Origin: Bathynomus jamesi
Lineage: Eukaryota > Arthropoda > Malacostraca > Isopoda > Cirolanidae
Assembly (NCBI GenBank): GCA_023014485.1
Contig: JAJOZX010002356.1
Coordinates: forward strand, 558,001-622,000
Direction of reading: 5' to 3'
DNA: 64,000 nucleotides
Position 1 is the stretch's first letter; the number at the start of each line of letters is the position of its first letter. Below are positions 22,438 to 32,036 of the stretch, in pieces. The notes under the pieces were generated by a model that searched no databases, was not told the DNA's origin, and saw only the letters and a list, made by a program, of their open reading frames with translations. The position numbers were made by a program, and so were the translations under genes.

Positions 22438-22745
22438 TGGATAGAAAGCCTTTCACCGTCTATCGAGGGGTGCGATACCAGAGCGGTAGTGGACTGGGTC
22501 CATTTTTTCATCCATATACGTACGGCTGTTCTTTTGCTGAAGAGGGGTGCCAGATACCTTGGAAGGAAAGCGCTACAATCAGTATTAACACTGCAGAAGA
22601 CTATTGGCAGGGGCTAAACCTAAAGAGGCTCTAAAAAAACATTTAAAGCGTACACGGGACGAAATCATCAAAGATGCAAAGAGAAAAATGCGTGGTGGCG
22701 GGAAGAAGCGGGCTTGCCCCGAAGAAGAAGGGGTCACGTGGTATT
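22437..22745 (+). pseudogene. Small Polinton virion-type protein (YRG..YQSGSGLG family), frameshifted
   Basis: ATG at 22,437 overlaps the upstream stop. The sequence FTVYRGVRYQSGSGLGPFF is the typical start of a short Polinton protein. The rest (LKRGARYLGRKALQ, then basic KKHLKRTRDE and GGGKKRA) lies in two other frames after shifts near 22,525 and 22,615. The basic C-terminus suggests a DNA-binding or membrane-lytic virion component, by analogy only. Confidence 0.65.
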
Positions 22746-22887
22746 AAACGTAAAAGGCTATCAAAAAAGAAGTGCTGTTGAGCGAATGAAACCTGTGACC
22801 ACTTTTTTGACTGATATAAGCTAAGGACATTGATCTCATGAATCATAGTTTGTTACCACTTGTCGAGAGAGGAGTCACTATTTCGCC

Positions 22888-24168
22888 ATGGCACGCTTCA
22901 TCACCCATGTAGTTCACAATGCTGTAAATCGGAGCTGTCCCTTTTTGAGCTACCTCCAACCCAAGTTTCTATTGAGCACAGTGACTTTATTACAATTAAC
23001 CCATTAAACACAATTAGTTCCCCGAGTGCACTATAGAATTCGTGATACCCAGCTCAGGCCCTTACTTTTTTGATCCAAGCTGTGTGCACATGTACGCTAA
23101 GCTACGTATAGCCCATTCTGATGGAACGGTCTGCGCTGACAAATATGCTGTATACCCTGAAACAAACTTTTCTCCACTCCATATTCAACCAGTGTGATGT
23201 ATATTTAAATCAGACCAACATATCGGCAGGCACGGGTACTATCATCTACGAGCCTATCGGAAAATGTCCTTCACTTTTCCAAAGAAGCGAAGGCTACCTT
23301 TTTAAGTGCGAGGGATATTATCAAACTAAAGATGAAAGTTGTATAAAGGACAAAATTTAAAATTCTAAAAAGAAAATATACGAGGTGTTTTGGACGGTTG
23401 CACAAGATTTCACTTTCCAGGAGAAGTTGCTTGTCAACGGGGTGGATATGAAAATAAAGCTCACCCGCACGAGCCCTGAGATCTGCTTAAATCTGGATGA
23501 TGCTCAAGAAGAGGGTGCAAAGCCCGTTGTGGTTCACATTATGGACACATACCTCCGCGTACGGCGAGTGAAATTAAGTTCACCAAACAACTAGAAATTG
23601 AGAGAAAAATTTACTAAACGCTACAGTGAAATATCCTATTAACAGAGTACAAATCAAACTAATACGGTTCCTGCAGGGTTGGCATCGAAGCAGATAGAAA
23701 ACATTGCCCAAGGAAACTTTCCTAAAAGGATATAATCGGGATGCAGGACCATGCTTCGGTGAATGGAAAAATATAAAAGAGCGCCTTTAAATTCGAGAAT
23801 TTCGGACTTAAAAATAAACTCTATACGTTAATGGCACTGCTTTGGGGAACAATGGGTACGGACTATTCATCAACGCTGTGTTACCTCTTTGGCCAGAGCC
23901 TATAGTAATGACCCATATTGCAGGTGATTGTGATGAGCTTGGTAATGGGGTTAACGCAGGAAGAATTCATTGATCAATTTAACCTTTATCCGTTTGACAT
24001 TACACCTGACTTATCTGCTAGCGTAAATCCATTACCCCACAGCAGAGCGGAAACATCTCAGTGCGGCTGGAATTCGCCAAGCCTATAGACGCGCCTATTA
24101 GTGTAATAGTATATCTCGAATCGCAAGCCCTAATAGAAGTAGATAGATTTAGGAGCGCTTATAACTGA
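22888..24168 (+). pseudogene. Polinton major capsid protein (double jelly-roll/hexon-like), heavily frameshifted
   Basis: The segment KSELSLFELPPTQVSIEHSD (~22,930) and then EFVIPSSGPYFFDPSCVHMY (~23,040) mark the start of the major capsid protein. CDVYLNQTNISAGTG (~23,200), LINGV-type LLVNGVDMKIKLTR (~23,430), FPKRI (~23,720), FDITPDLSASVN (~23,995) and SGNISVRLEFAKPIDAPISV (~24,050) follow in the expected order. The final frame stops at 24,166-24,168. Total ~427 codons, in the usual range. Ten or so frame changes are spread over the gene, making it the most decayed of the capsid genes. Confidence 0.8.
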
Positions 24169-24175
24169 CTTTTAA

Positions 24176-24546
24176 ATGGATGCTAATACACTTCAGAAAG
24201 TAATGGAACGAGTCACACGTTCCAAATTTATCGGCGTGTTTGCGAAGAATGAAACATTGAGTTTGCCAAGTACGCGAGAATGCGGTAGTCTTATTGTGAA
24301 CACAGATGTCATCGGTAATGAAGGGATTCACGGATCGCTGTTCTATTTAAAAATAGACAGCGCCTGTACTATTTGATTCACTCGGTACTCAACCCTGGAG
24401 TGACCTATTATTGTAAAATTTCTCGCTCAGTTACATATTCCCGAAGTTTATGGAACCATTTCATATACAAGGATATTTTTACTAATGTTTGCGGAATGTA
24501 CTGCGTCTCATTTCTCATGCATATGTCAAGTGATAAAGATTTATAA
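24176..24546 (+). pseudogene. Adenain-like cysteine protease (Polinton PRO), frameshifted
   Basis: It starts MDANTLQKVMERVTRSKFIG seven bases after the capsid stop. FIGVFAKNE and SLIVNTDVIGNEGIHG carry the position of the catalytic His (IHG where IHW is usual). DSLGTQP near 24,385, in another frame, supplies the Asp region. NVCGMYCVSFLMHM near 24,500 supplies the catalytic Cys. The frame changes near 24,350 and again before 24,420. In the family this enzyme matures capsid proteins. About 123 codons is short. Confidence 0.7.
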
Positions 24547-24776
24547 ATTTTTTTAAAATTTATTTGACCCGTGTCACACTTGCCGAACGATGAAATGGTA
24601 TGCAGACAGATAAAAATCCGTTTTCCAACTGTACGTACTCGTTGTATATTATAATGTTTTTTTCGTATATTTGTAACGGTATATTCTGTAGTTGTTTATT
24701 GTACTGATTTCTTTCATTTAATAAATTTATGAAAATATATTGTCTTCTTATCCCAAAAAGATCGAAAAACACTTAC

Positions 24777-25294
24777 ATTATTTCGGTGTGACATTGTTGA
24801 CTGATCAGTATATCCTCCGTATTCCGAGATTCTTCAAAAGATTGTATAACACGTGTCAAATCCTCATCGGACCTTAAAGGAATAATGTTCATTCTTTTAA
24901 AACATATACAGAGTATACAGACAGACAGATCCCCATTATGTGAAGATATCTTTGGTTCGAGGAATAACATTGATTGCCATAAAAAAATTTCGATTTTAGC
25001 ATAATGGGGATAAGAGGTAAACCAAATAACATTGATTGACAAAAATTTTTGGCGAGTATCTAATTGACGAGACACTACAACTCTCCATATATATATTATA
25101 TAAAATCGAATTATAGACACTTACATTTCTATGGTAGTCCCTTGCGTCGGGTTGTAAGGAGCGTCACTGCAAATATCTTCAACGGTTTGCGTTGGAAATA
25201 ATTCACCACGGTCAATCGCGTTGAAAAGACCAATTGTCGTTAATGCTGCAGTATCACTTTCTTCATACAAATCTGGGGAGACGTACAGGTTCAT
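24777..25294 (-). CDS. Spliced small gene at the right end of the Polinton, unknown function
   Basis: Exon 1 starts at ATG 25,294 (CACCATGA context; MNLYVSPDLYEESDTAALTT) and ends at 25,125 before a consensus donor GTAAGTG. An acceptor at 24,894-24,895 (TGTTTTAAAAG) joins it in frame to exon 2 (MNIIPLRSDEDLTRVIQSFE), which ends at 24,777 with the same AAT/GTAAGTG donor. A third exon further left is likely but I cannot place it with confidence. The protein is acidic with no recognised domain. The in-frame junction and identical donors support a real gene. Confidence 0.5.
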
Positions 25295-25340
25295 GGTGGA
25301 GGAATGATTATTCACTGACGCGAAAATAGCTACTGTTACT

Positions 25341-25420
25341 CCCAACTGAAAATAACCCCTTTTATATGCACAATCGCCAAGCTCCGCCCCAAAAGACCAG
25401 ATGTTCGTAGTGATTGGCTG
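25341..25420 (-). promoter_or_regulatory. Putative RNA polymerase II promoter of the right-end gene
   Basis: Read on the minus strand: CCAAT in AGCCAATCAC (~25,410), a GC box GGGGCGG (~25,385), TATA box TATAAAAG (25,359-25,366) and an initiator-like TCAGTT (25,344-25,349). The TATA to initiator spacing (~19 nt) is shorter than usual, so transcription may start at the next CAGTA about 15-18 bases on. Confidence 0.45.
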
Positions 25421-25507
25421 CCGATGTAGCTGGGTGGAGCTATGACGTGTACCAATCCGTTATAACGGGTCCGGACGAGTAACATATATATAAAACCGTG
25501 TTTCTTG

Positions 25508-25550
25508 TGAATAAATTATAGACACTTACATTTCTATGGTATTCCCTTAT
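25508..25550 (-). repeat. Second copy of the exon 1/donor segment
   Basis: AATTATAGACACTTACATTT followed by CTATGGTATTCCCTT at ~25,517-25,549 repeats 25,110-25,143 (AATTATAGACACTTACATTT, CTATGGTAGTCCCTT) with one mismatch over 33 bases. This includes the splice donor. It looks like the end of a second, upstream copy of the right-end gene cut off at the element border. Confidence 0.65.
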
Positions 25551-25849
25551 ATTATATTTTTATTTTTACTTACAAGTTATTAGTAATGTTTTCACAAATT
25601 CTTGTGTTAACATAATTGTTAACTTATTTTATAATAAAGAAATTATATCCTAATTATATTTTAAAAAGAGCATTCGGTTTCCACATTAAACTGTGCTCGA
25701 AAACCATAGTTCGAAAAACAAAAAGTATTAAAAAACATTAAAAGTTAAAAATCTTTATTCATACGTTATTAAAAGTTAAAAATCTTTATTAATAAAACAG
25801 GATAGAAGCATATGAAAGTCAAGGTAAACTATAGTTGCAAATTATAGTT
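25551..25849. other. AT-rich stretch without a gene
   Basis: Only a short tandem AAAAGTTAAAAATCTTTATT pair (~25,740-25,790) is visible. Confidence 0.5.
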
Positions 25850-25861
25850 AGGTTAGGTTAG

Positions 25862-26456
25862 TAGAAAAATCGTGCATTACGATGTTTTTCGGGCATACTA
25901 CTGCCTCGGGTCAAATGATCCTGTTATTTTAAATCCGGTTCAATAATCCTGTTATGTTGAAATGTGGAAGAGTAAGCAACGACCCCATCGACGAGATGTA
26001 TTTCTGAATCCATGTTAAACTGGAGGTCTAAGGTCGGGTGAAAAGCTTACCAATTCGGCGAGAAAGAGTTAATTATTATTGCTCTATAGAAAAATCGTGC
26101 ATTACGATATTTTTAGGGCATACTACTGTCTCGGGTCAAATGATCCTGTTATTTTAAATCCGGTTCAATAATCCTGTTATGTTGAAATGTGGAAGAGTAA
26201 GCAACGACCCCCATCGACGAGATGTATTTCTGAATCCATGTTAAACTGGAGGTCTAAGGTAGGTCGAAAAGCTTACCAATTCGGCGAGAAAGAGTTGATT
26301 ATTATTGCTACATAGAAAAAAATCGTGCATTACGATGTTTTTCAGGCATACTACTGCCTCGGGTCAAATGATCCTGTTATTTTAAATCCGGTTCAATAAT
26401 CCTGTTATGTTGAAATGTGGAAGAGTAAGCAACGACTCCCTGACGAGATGTATTTC
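25862..26456 (+). repeat. Tandem repeat, ~226-bp unit, 2.6 copies
   Basis: The unit start CGTGCATTACGATGTTTTTC recurs at 25,871, 26,096 and 26,323. Each unit includes CCATGTTAAACTGGAGGTCT and AAGCTTACCAATTCGGCGAG, resembling the tail of the tRNA-SINEs at 10.2 and 29.1 kb, so it may be an amplified SINE tail. TTAGG runs border both sides. Confidence 0.85.
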
Positions 26457-26477
26457 GTAGGTTAGGTTAGGTTAGGT
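26457..26477 (+). repeat. Interstitial TTAGG repeat
   Basis: Four head-to-tail TTAGG units (the arthropod telomere repeat) end the 226-bp tandem array. A shorter run lies at its start (~25,850-25,861). Confidence 0.7.
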
Positions 26478-26700
26478 CTCTTACATATAAAAACCCATTC
26501 ACTAAGAGCATTGGCTTTCCTTTCTCACTAGAAACAAACTCTGCCATTTTTCGATTATTATTTATTATAATTGTGGGTATAGTTAACCTGGAAAAAGAAA
26601 GTAAATTTAAATTAGTACACTTAATTTTAAATAATATTTTGGGAAAACTGAGTAAATGGAAATATTATTTGGATTCCTTTATTTGAACAAAACTCTCGCT

Positions 26701-26702
26701 CT

Positions 26703-26785
<83 letters not shown>
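26701..26785. repeat. Compound (CT)n-(TA)n microsatellite
   Basis: (CT)n at 26,701-26,746 passes directly into (TA)n to about 26,785. No gene lies between here and 27,060; a (GT)n run follows at 27,064-27,091. Confidence 0.95.
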
Positions 26786-26788
<3 letters not shown>

Positions 26789-27060
26789 TTAGTACATTCA
26801 GGTATGCCTACCTTATTTCTTTCGCTGATTGTTATTTAATATAATTGTGTGTATTTCTTTCAATAACAGAGATGTTATATAAGAATATGACACCATACAA
26901 ATTACGCGTAAATATTTTCATTGTAGAAGTAATAATAATGATGATAATAAGAATTGGTGTGACGTGTGCTTTTGCTCGAATATCTTGGAACGAAGGATTA
27001 ACCCTCGGCCGAAAAGGTCTCTAGGGACACGTTACGAATTGACCTAGTTTCTGTCTTTCA

Positions 27061-27095
<35 letters not shown>

Positions 27096-27096
27096 A

Positions 27097-27254
27097 TATA
27101 TATTTATATAGTTAATCAATTGGAAGATTCATTTAAAGTTGAAATTAGCCAAAACACAATCCTCTATAACGGGGTCGGTCGACTAATGACATCTTTATAT
27201 TTTCGAAGAACAACTGCTGGTTGAGAGATCTTCCTTCCAGACCACTCTTGATGT

Positions 27255-27303
<49 letters not shown>

Positions 27304-27476
27304 ATATATATATATCCACATCAAGAGTGGTCTGGAAGGAAGATCTCTCAACCAGCAGTTGTTCTTCGAAAATATAAAGATGTCATTAGTCGACCGACCC
27401 CGTTATAGAGGATTGTGTTTTGGCTAATTTCAACTTTAAATGAATCTTCCAATTGATTAACTATATAAATATATTG
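27097..27476. repeat. Long near-perfect palindrome with (TA)n centre
   Basis: ATTTATATAGTTAATCAATT at ~27,102 runs to GACCACTCTTGATGTGGATA at ~27,240. It is mirrored as its reverse complement at 27,318-27,476 around a (TA)n centre of about 65 bp. The arms of ~150 bp look essentially identical. The outer motif is repeated once more at 27,491-27,525. Confidence 0.9.
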
Positions 27477-28316
27477 TATTTTATATGGCTGAATCTTCCA
27501 ATTGATTAACTATATAAATATATTGTGGTATTTTATATGGTTTGTGAGCACGAGTGATTCATTAGTTTATTATATATACAAGTACAGATGGGTGGGGGGA
27601 TTTGGGGGAATGGGGAGCATGTGTTTCGAATTGTTTCGTAAATTTTTCATTTCCGTTCGTTTTCCCCACTGATACTCGAATATTTATAATAAAAATTAAG
27701 TGTGTAAAATTAATTATTTAATAAACAGAATTTAATTGGATTCATCTACCGTCATATATTGTGGTACACAATGGATGATTAATATATGGTTTGTGTAATG
27801 ATTCAAGTGTATCGGGGTGTAGGTATCAATAGGCGAATAGCGATAGCGTTCTCAAAAAGCATTAATTTATTATTCATTGAGGCAGTGAAACTCATTTTCT
27901 TTTCAGATATGCAAGTTACCCATAAAATTTGAAGCTAAAGTAAGTAAAGAAAACTAATTTTGATGGGAGACTTGTCTTGCTAAGAGGCCTCCAAGACTAA
28001 ACTTCTCTCTACTTTTTTTTCTTCCAACGTCAGACCATTACTTTGGTCTTATATAATTATTTTAGGAGAATTTAATAAACATAATATTAAAGTACATCTC
28101 TTTCTCATTAAAATGATGCATAATAATATATATCTAGCAAGAACAATCCGATCATTGCAAAAAAACTGGAAGGGTATGCAATTCCAGGTTTAATAATAAT
28201 AAAGATTAAGTGTGTAAAAATTATTTATTTAATAAACAGAATTTAATTGGATTCATCTACCGTCATATATTGTGGTACACAATGGATGATTAATATATGG
28301 TTTTTGCTATCTGGAA
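27477..28316. other. Non-coding stretch with a ~105-bp direct repeat
   Basis: A segment with AATTTAATTGGATTCATCTA and CCGTCATATATTGTGGTACA occurs at ~27,688-27,793 and again at ~28,196-28,305, 508 bp apart. I see no coding sequence between them. Confidence 0.7.
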
Positions 28317-29032
28317 CACATGGCGCTATCTGGAATACATGGCGCTATCTGGCAACTCAGCCAGAATAGAGGTTTATAAAAGACCGAGAGACGGCTGACG
28401 GAGTAATTCCAGCTCGGCTCCCAGCCGAGCAAGGACCTCTGGTCCTTCTCTTTCTGGCCCTTTGAGAAAACCCCTTAGAGGCCTCTTAGGTTAGGTAAAC
28501 GAAAATAACTTGGGGGAGAACTCCGCCTCCAAGTTGCATGCCTTGCAATCAAAGGCAACTTCTCTCTCTCTCTCTCCTTCAGGTGTACCCCTCCCCCTCT
28601 CTCTCTCTCCTTCAGGTGTACCCCTCCCCCTCTCTCTCTCTCCTTCAGGTGTACCCCTCCTCCCCTTGGCTCAGCCAACTGGCTGATTAGGAGCCTATAA
28701 AACAACGCCTACTCGGCTGAAGTCTTAATATGCACTTGGCTCCTGCCAGGTGAACACCTCTCCTCCTTTTTCTCCTCCTTTCTCTCCTTTCTGGCCCTTT
28801 GGGGGGAATAGCTTGGGGGAGAACTCCGCCTCCAAGTTGCATGCCCCTTGCAACCGGCAACAAAGGGCCCTTTGGGGTAATTTTTTTTTGCAACACGCCC
28901 CACCCCCCTTCGCAACATCCCACCCCCTTTGCAACAACCCCCACCCCCTTTGCAACACCCACCCCTTTGCAACATTGCGTCATCACTTGCAACATTCCTG
29001 CACTCTACCCTTTTGCGGCTATACTACTGTAG
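28317..29032 (-). repeat. Complex interspersed repeat, inverted copy of 11.3-11.9 kb
   Basis: CTATCTGGAATACATGGCG tandems, AGCCAACTGGCTGATTAGGA, TCTTAATATGCACTTGGCTC and ACTCTACCCTTTTGCGGCTA are the reverse complements of blocks at 11,341-11,905. A C-rich part (CACCCCCTTTGCAACA repeats, 28,890-28,980) corresponds to the G-rich part there. Confidence 0.8.
28563..28665 (+). repeat. 48-bp tandem repeat, about 2.5 copies
   Basis: TCTCTCTCTC-CTTCAGGTGTACCCCTCCCC is repeated in series inside the complex repeat, a local pyrimidine-rich expansion. Confidence 0.85.
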
Positions 29033-29185
29033 ATAAATGGGTACCCAAGGTGGCCTAGTGGTTAAGACGCTGGGCTGCTGATGGGGCGTGGTTCGGATTC
29101 CACGTTAAACTGTAGGTCTAAGGTGGAGTGAAAAGCTTGACCTTCGTCAGAATTAACAATTCGGGCAGAAGCTAACCAAAGGTTA
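29033..29185 (+). mobile_element. tRNA-derived SINE, second copy
   Basis: AAGGTGGCCTAGTGGTTAAG (box A), GTGGTTCGGATTCCACG (box B region) and the tail AAACTGTAGGTCTAAGGTGG to AACAATTCGGGCAGAAGC match the second half of the 9.95-10.25 kb SINE. It ends in (TA)/(CA) repeats. Confidence 0.7.
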
Positions 29186-29239
29186 TATATATATACACAC
29201 ACAGTATATATATATATATATATATACATACATATATAC

Positions 29240-29485
29240 TTTTCAACCTTTCTGGTGTTCCGTGCAATGATTCCTCATTTCACAGAGATCAGGCTGGCAA
29301 AATCCCCCGAAACACAACCTTGTGGAATACTGGGAGGCGCGAGTGTGTTACTAAAACCTTCCCTGGTTATCCCTTTATGAGTATACTAAATTTGGTGCAG
29401 AGTCCCCTATCCGTTTAGGCGTATATCAACGAACATAGGACATCAGACATCAAACATCAAACATCAGATATCATTATCATCCCTT
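29240..29485 (+). mobile_element. Probable RTE-type LINE 3' end
   Basis: CTAAATTTGGTGCAGAGTCC and CCGTTTAGGCGTATATCAAC resemble RTE-clade 3' sequences, and the segment ends in short ACATCAGACATCAAACATCA repeats as RTE tails do. No coding sequence remains. Confidence 0.4.
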
Positions 29486-30012
29486 ACACACGCATGTATA
29501 TTTTTAGAAAATGTTTAAAATTTATGTAAAATAGAATTTGGCGAAAGAAAAATTAATTAAAGAAATTTTTTTACTTATTTGTTGAGAGAAAGTTTGTAAA
29601 AGAAAAGAAGAATAGATAAAATGAAGAATAGGAAGAGAAGCGGTGAACGAAGAAGAAACAGAAGGAAATGATTGGAAAGAAGAACAAAAGCTACGACAAC
29701 ACCGATTTCAAATATATACATTGGAACATCGACAACGAAGTGACTGATCTTGGACTTCGGAACAACAACAACAACAACACTATTGGCCAGGTACGGGACA
29801 ATTACAGTTAAAAAATAATTGATTACAATTATAATTACATTGCATTATGCTCAATTACAATTACTGCTGTTGACAAATGTAATTGATTGCATTTACATCG
29901 AAAAGTAATTAATTTCAATTACATTTACTTTTCATAAAAACACCAAATATAAATGAAAGGAAAGGAAAGAAGTCTACTATTAATTTATACCCTTCCATAC
30001 CCATAGTGTGAA
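29486..30012. other. Non-coding stretch, A/T- and purine-rich
   Basis: Nothing recognised except an (AAC)n run near 29,765 and a degenerate AATTACAATTACATT-type repeat (29,810-29,935). Confidence 0.5.
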
Positions 30013-30242
30013 TCTAATATACTATTTCAGAAATGAAGCCTTATATATATATATGTAACAGTTTTTTTGCGCACACCTACAGGTCGCTACAATTGGTGTA
30101 GAACAATGCGGTTTTCACCATTCGATGCGTCTTTTTATTGTGCAGTGCCCATGCTAAAAACAAATTCCCGAACATAAACCCTGCCCCCCCTTTTAGGGGT
30201 ACAGTTCTTCCCATTTCTTCATTTTTAATCATAATTTTGGCA

Positions 30243-30605
30243 CAAAATGTGGGAGGGGTGGGGTAATGGGGGAGGGGGTGGGGTTAATGGGGAAACTCAG
30301 AAAAATAGATGCGATATACGGTATATATGTAACCAAAAAAAATTAAAGTAAATCCTTTGCAAGGTGCCAGCCCCCTTCCCCCTTGGGGGTAATGGGGGAA
30401 GGGTGGGGGTAAATGGGGGAGAGGGGTGGGGAGGGGGTATTGGGGAGAGGGGTGGGGTAATGGGGGAGGGGGTGCGGTTAATGGGGAAACTCAGAAAAAA
30501 ATTGGTAGGGTAAATGGGGGAGAGGGGTGGGGGAAGGGTTATTGGGGGAGAGGGGTGGGGTAATGGGGGAGGGGGTGGGGTTAATGGGGAAACTCAGAAA
30601 AAAAA
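30243..30605 (+). repeat. G-rich minisatellite
   Basis: Repeats of TGGGGGAGGGGGTGGGGTTA and GGGGAAACTCAGAAAAA blocks. Many G-runs of three or more make it a strong G-quadruplex candidate on the plus strand. Confidence 0.85.
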
Positions 30606-30712
30606 ATGATAACCAACATCGATTCCGGTCAGGAAGATCATGCTTATCACAACTAATGGAACACTATAACAATATTATTGATGCACTCGAAATCAATGAA
30701 AACTATGATTTG
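30606..30712 (+). pseudogene. LINE reverse transcriptase fragment
   Basis: Encodes DNQHRFRSGRSCLSQLMEHY, then NNIIDALEINENYD, the finger segment preceding the catalytic palm of CR1/Jockey-like reverse transcriptases. It starts at exactly the codons (DNQH) where the 7.6-8.8 kb LINE fragment ends. Confidence 0.65.
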
Positions 30713-31069
30713 GCGGGCCGCAGGGCCCCCAATTACTGTCGGTTCAGTTATTTGGTCAATAAAACTATAGAAATGAACGCAGTCATGAAAATCTTAGGCT
30801 TCAAATCCGAGCTCATTGTATTAAGATTTGTGAAGCTTTAGATTTTCATGGCTGCGTTCTTTTCTGTAGTTTTATTGAATGAATAATTGGTTTGCCAGTA
30901 ACTGGAAGGCCTCAGGCACCCCAATTACTGAGGCCCAAGGTGAGAGGAATAGGAATGATATCCAGATAAAGGGCTATTGATGTTCAAAATAAAATACGCC
31001 GTAGGCCCACAATTCAGCCGAAGCACCGCAGATTAGCAAAATCGGCGCGTAGCGCCGACCTTTTGCTAG

Positions 31070-31095
31070 TCTAATATACTATTTCAGAAATGAAG

Positions 31096-31144
<49 letters not shown>

Positions 31145-31370
31145 ACAGTTTTTTTTGCGCACACCTACAGGTCGCTACAATTGGTGTAGAACAATGCGGT
31201 TTTCACCATTCGATGCGTCTTTTTATTATGCAGTGCCCATGCTAAAAAAAAAAATTCCCTAACATAATTCCTTCCCCCCTTTTAGGGGTACAGTTCTTCC
31301 CATGCCTGTACAAGCATTTTTTTAATTTTTCATTTTTAATCATAATTTTGGCACAAAATAAGTCAATATT
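31070..31370 (+). mobile_element. Helitron-like copy 2, 5' part, head to tail with copy 1
   Basis: It begins TCTAATATACTATTTCAG immediately after the CTAG of copy 1 and matches 30,013-30,250 closely (CGCACACCTACAGGTCGCTA, ATTCGATGCGTCTTTTTATT). No second 3' hairpin was found. Confidence 0.6.
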
Positions 31371-32030
31371 TACTAAATATTTAATATCATTCGATTCACA
31401 AAAGATTTATTTATCGATTCAATTTAAAAAAGTATATATTTTTAAAATTCATAAAGAACTTTTTGCAAAAAAATAAAAACAAACATGCATTTTTAAAATT
31501 CAATGATTTTTATACAAAATATTTTGATATTTTTAAAATTCAATGATTTTTATACAAAATATTTTGATATTTGTTATAATTTTAACATTTTTCGATTCAC
31601 AAAAGATTTCTTTATCGATTCAATACAAAAAATTACATAATTAAAACGGGCAATTTAAATAAACACGAGTTTAAAGTTAAACGAGCCACACTCGAAATTA
31701 TTTACAGTGACTTTTGTGCGTTTTATTACTGTGGCTTTTGTACAAATAACTTTACGTATACACAAACAATTTGATAGGATATTGATTTATCATTCTATTT
31801 TTTAGTTGTCATAGAAATACGTTAATTAAGTTATCTGATTAGATGCGCTTTTATAGTTGAAGATCATTTTTAGAAAATTATTTATTTTCCCCACTTTAAA
31901 ATATTACAAAATTTCTATTAGGTATCCTAATATCATTATGCCTGTCGCTGTAAGTAAGAAAATAGCAATTAAATAATTAATTTTAAAACATTAAATGACG
32001 TCATCAAGATCATTACGAAACCTATGGTAA
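31371..32030. other. AT-rich stretch without a gene
   Basis: A TTCAATGATTTTTATACAAA segment is repeated in tandem (31,500-31,570). The rest shows no coding sequence. Confidence 0.5.
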
Positions 32031-32036
32031 AATTAT

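Larger units (their letters stand above)
12000..25550. mobile_element. Polinton/Maverick (adintovirus-like) element, degraded
   Basis: The element holds recognisable protein-primed DNA polymerase B, retroviral-type integrase with chromodomain, packaging ATPase, adenain-like protease, major and minor capsid proteins and small virion-type proteins. That is the full hallmark set of Polintons. Genes left of about 18.8 kb run on the minus strand; those from 18.85 to 24.55 kb run on the plus strand. About 13.5 kb fits the 13-20 kb typical of the family. I could not find the expected long terminal inverted repeats or 6-bp duplication, so the borders are approximate. An 11-bp GGGCGGAGCTT near 14,328 is inverted at about 25,379-25,389, but this is too short to call a terminus. 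Most genes carry frameshifts; polymerase B and several small genes are the best preserved. Confidence 0.9.
30013..31069 (+). mobile_element. Helitron-like non-autonomous element, copy 1
   Basis: The 5' end is TCTAATATACTATTTCAG after an A. The 3' end has a perfect hairpin TCGGCGC-GTA-GCGCCGA (31,042-31,058) extended by AGCAAAA/TTTTGCT, then CTAG and a T. TC start, hairpin, CTRR and insertion between A and T are the Helitron hallmarks. The body holds G-rich repeats and a captured LINE fragment, with no Rep/helicase gene. Confidence 0.6.

Noticed and set aside
25121..25345. Start of the right-end gene at 25,345
   Set aside because: That position is TTG and lies at the putative initiator; the ATG at 25,294 has a better context.
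14325..25395. GGGCGGAGCTT inverted pair as Polinton terminal repeats
   Set aside because: Only about 11 bp match, and accessory genes related to a second Polinton fragment lie outside the left copy. More likely promoter GC boxes or chance.
26656..27427. Short proteins with poly(Ser-Leu) or poly(Tyr-Ile)
   Set aside because: Translations of (CT)n and (TA)n microsatellites.
28687..29058. Overlapping glycine/cysteine-rich open frames
   Set aside because: All three frames are open because of the GGGTGTTGCAAA-type repeat; no conserved protein.
30010..31370. Long terminal repeats of an LTR retrotransposon
   Set aside because: The ~240-bp direct repeats lack TG..CA ends and a primer site; a Helitron hairpin plus CTAG lies exactly at the junction, so tandem Helitrons explain them better.
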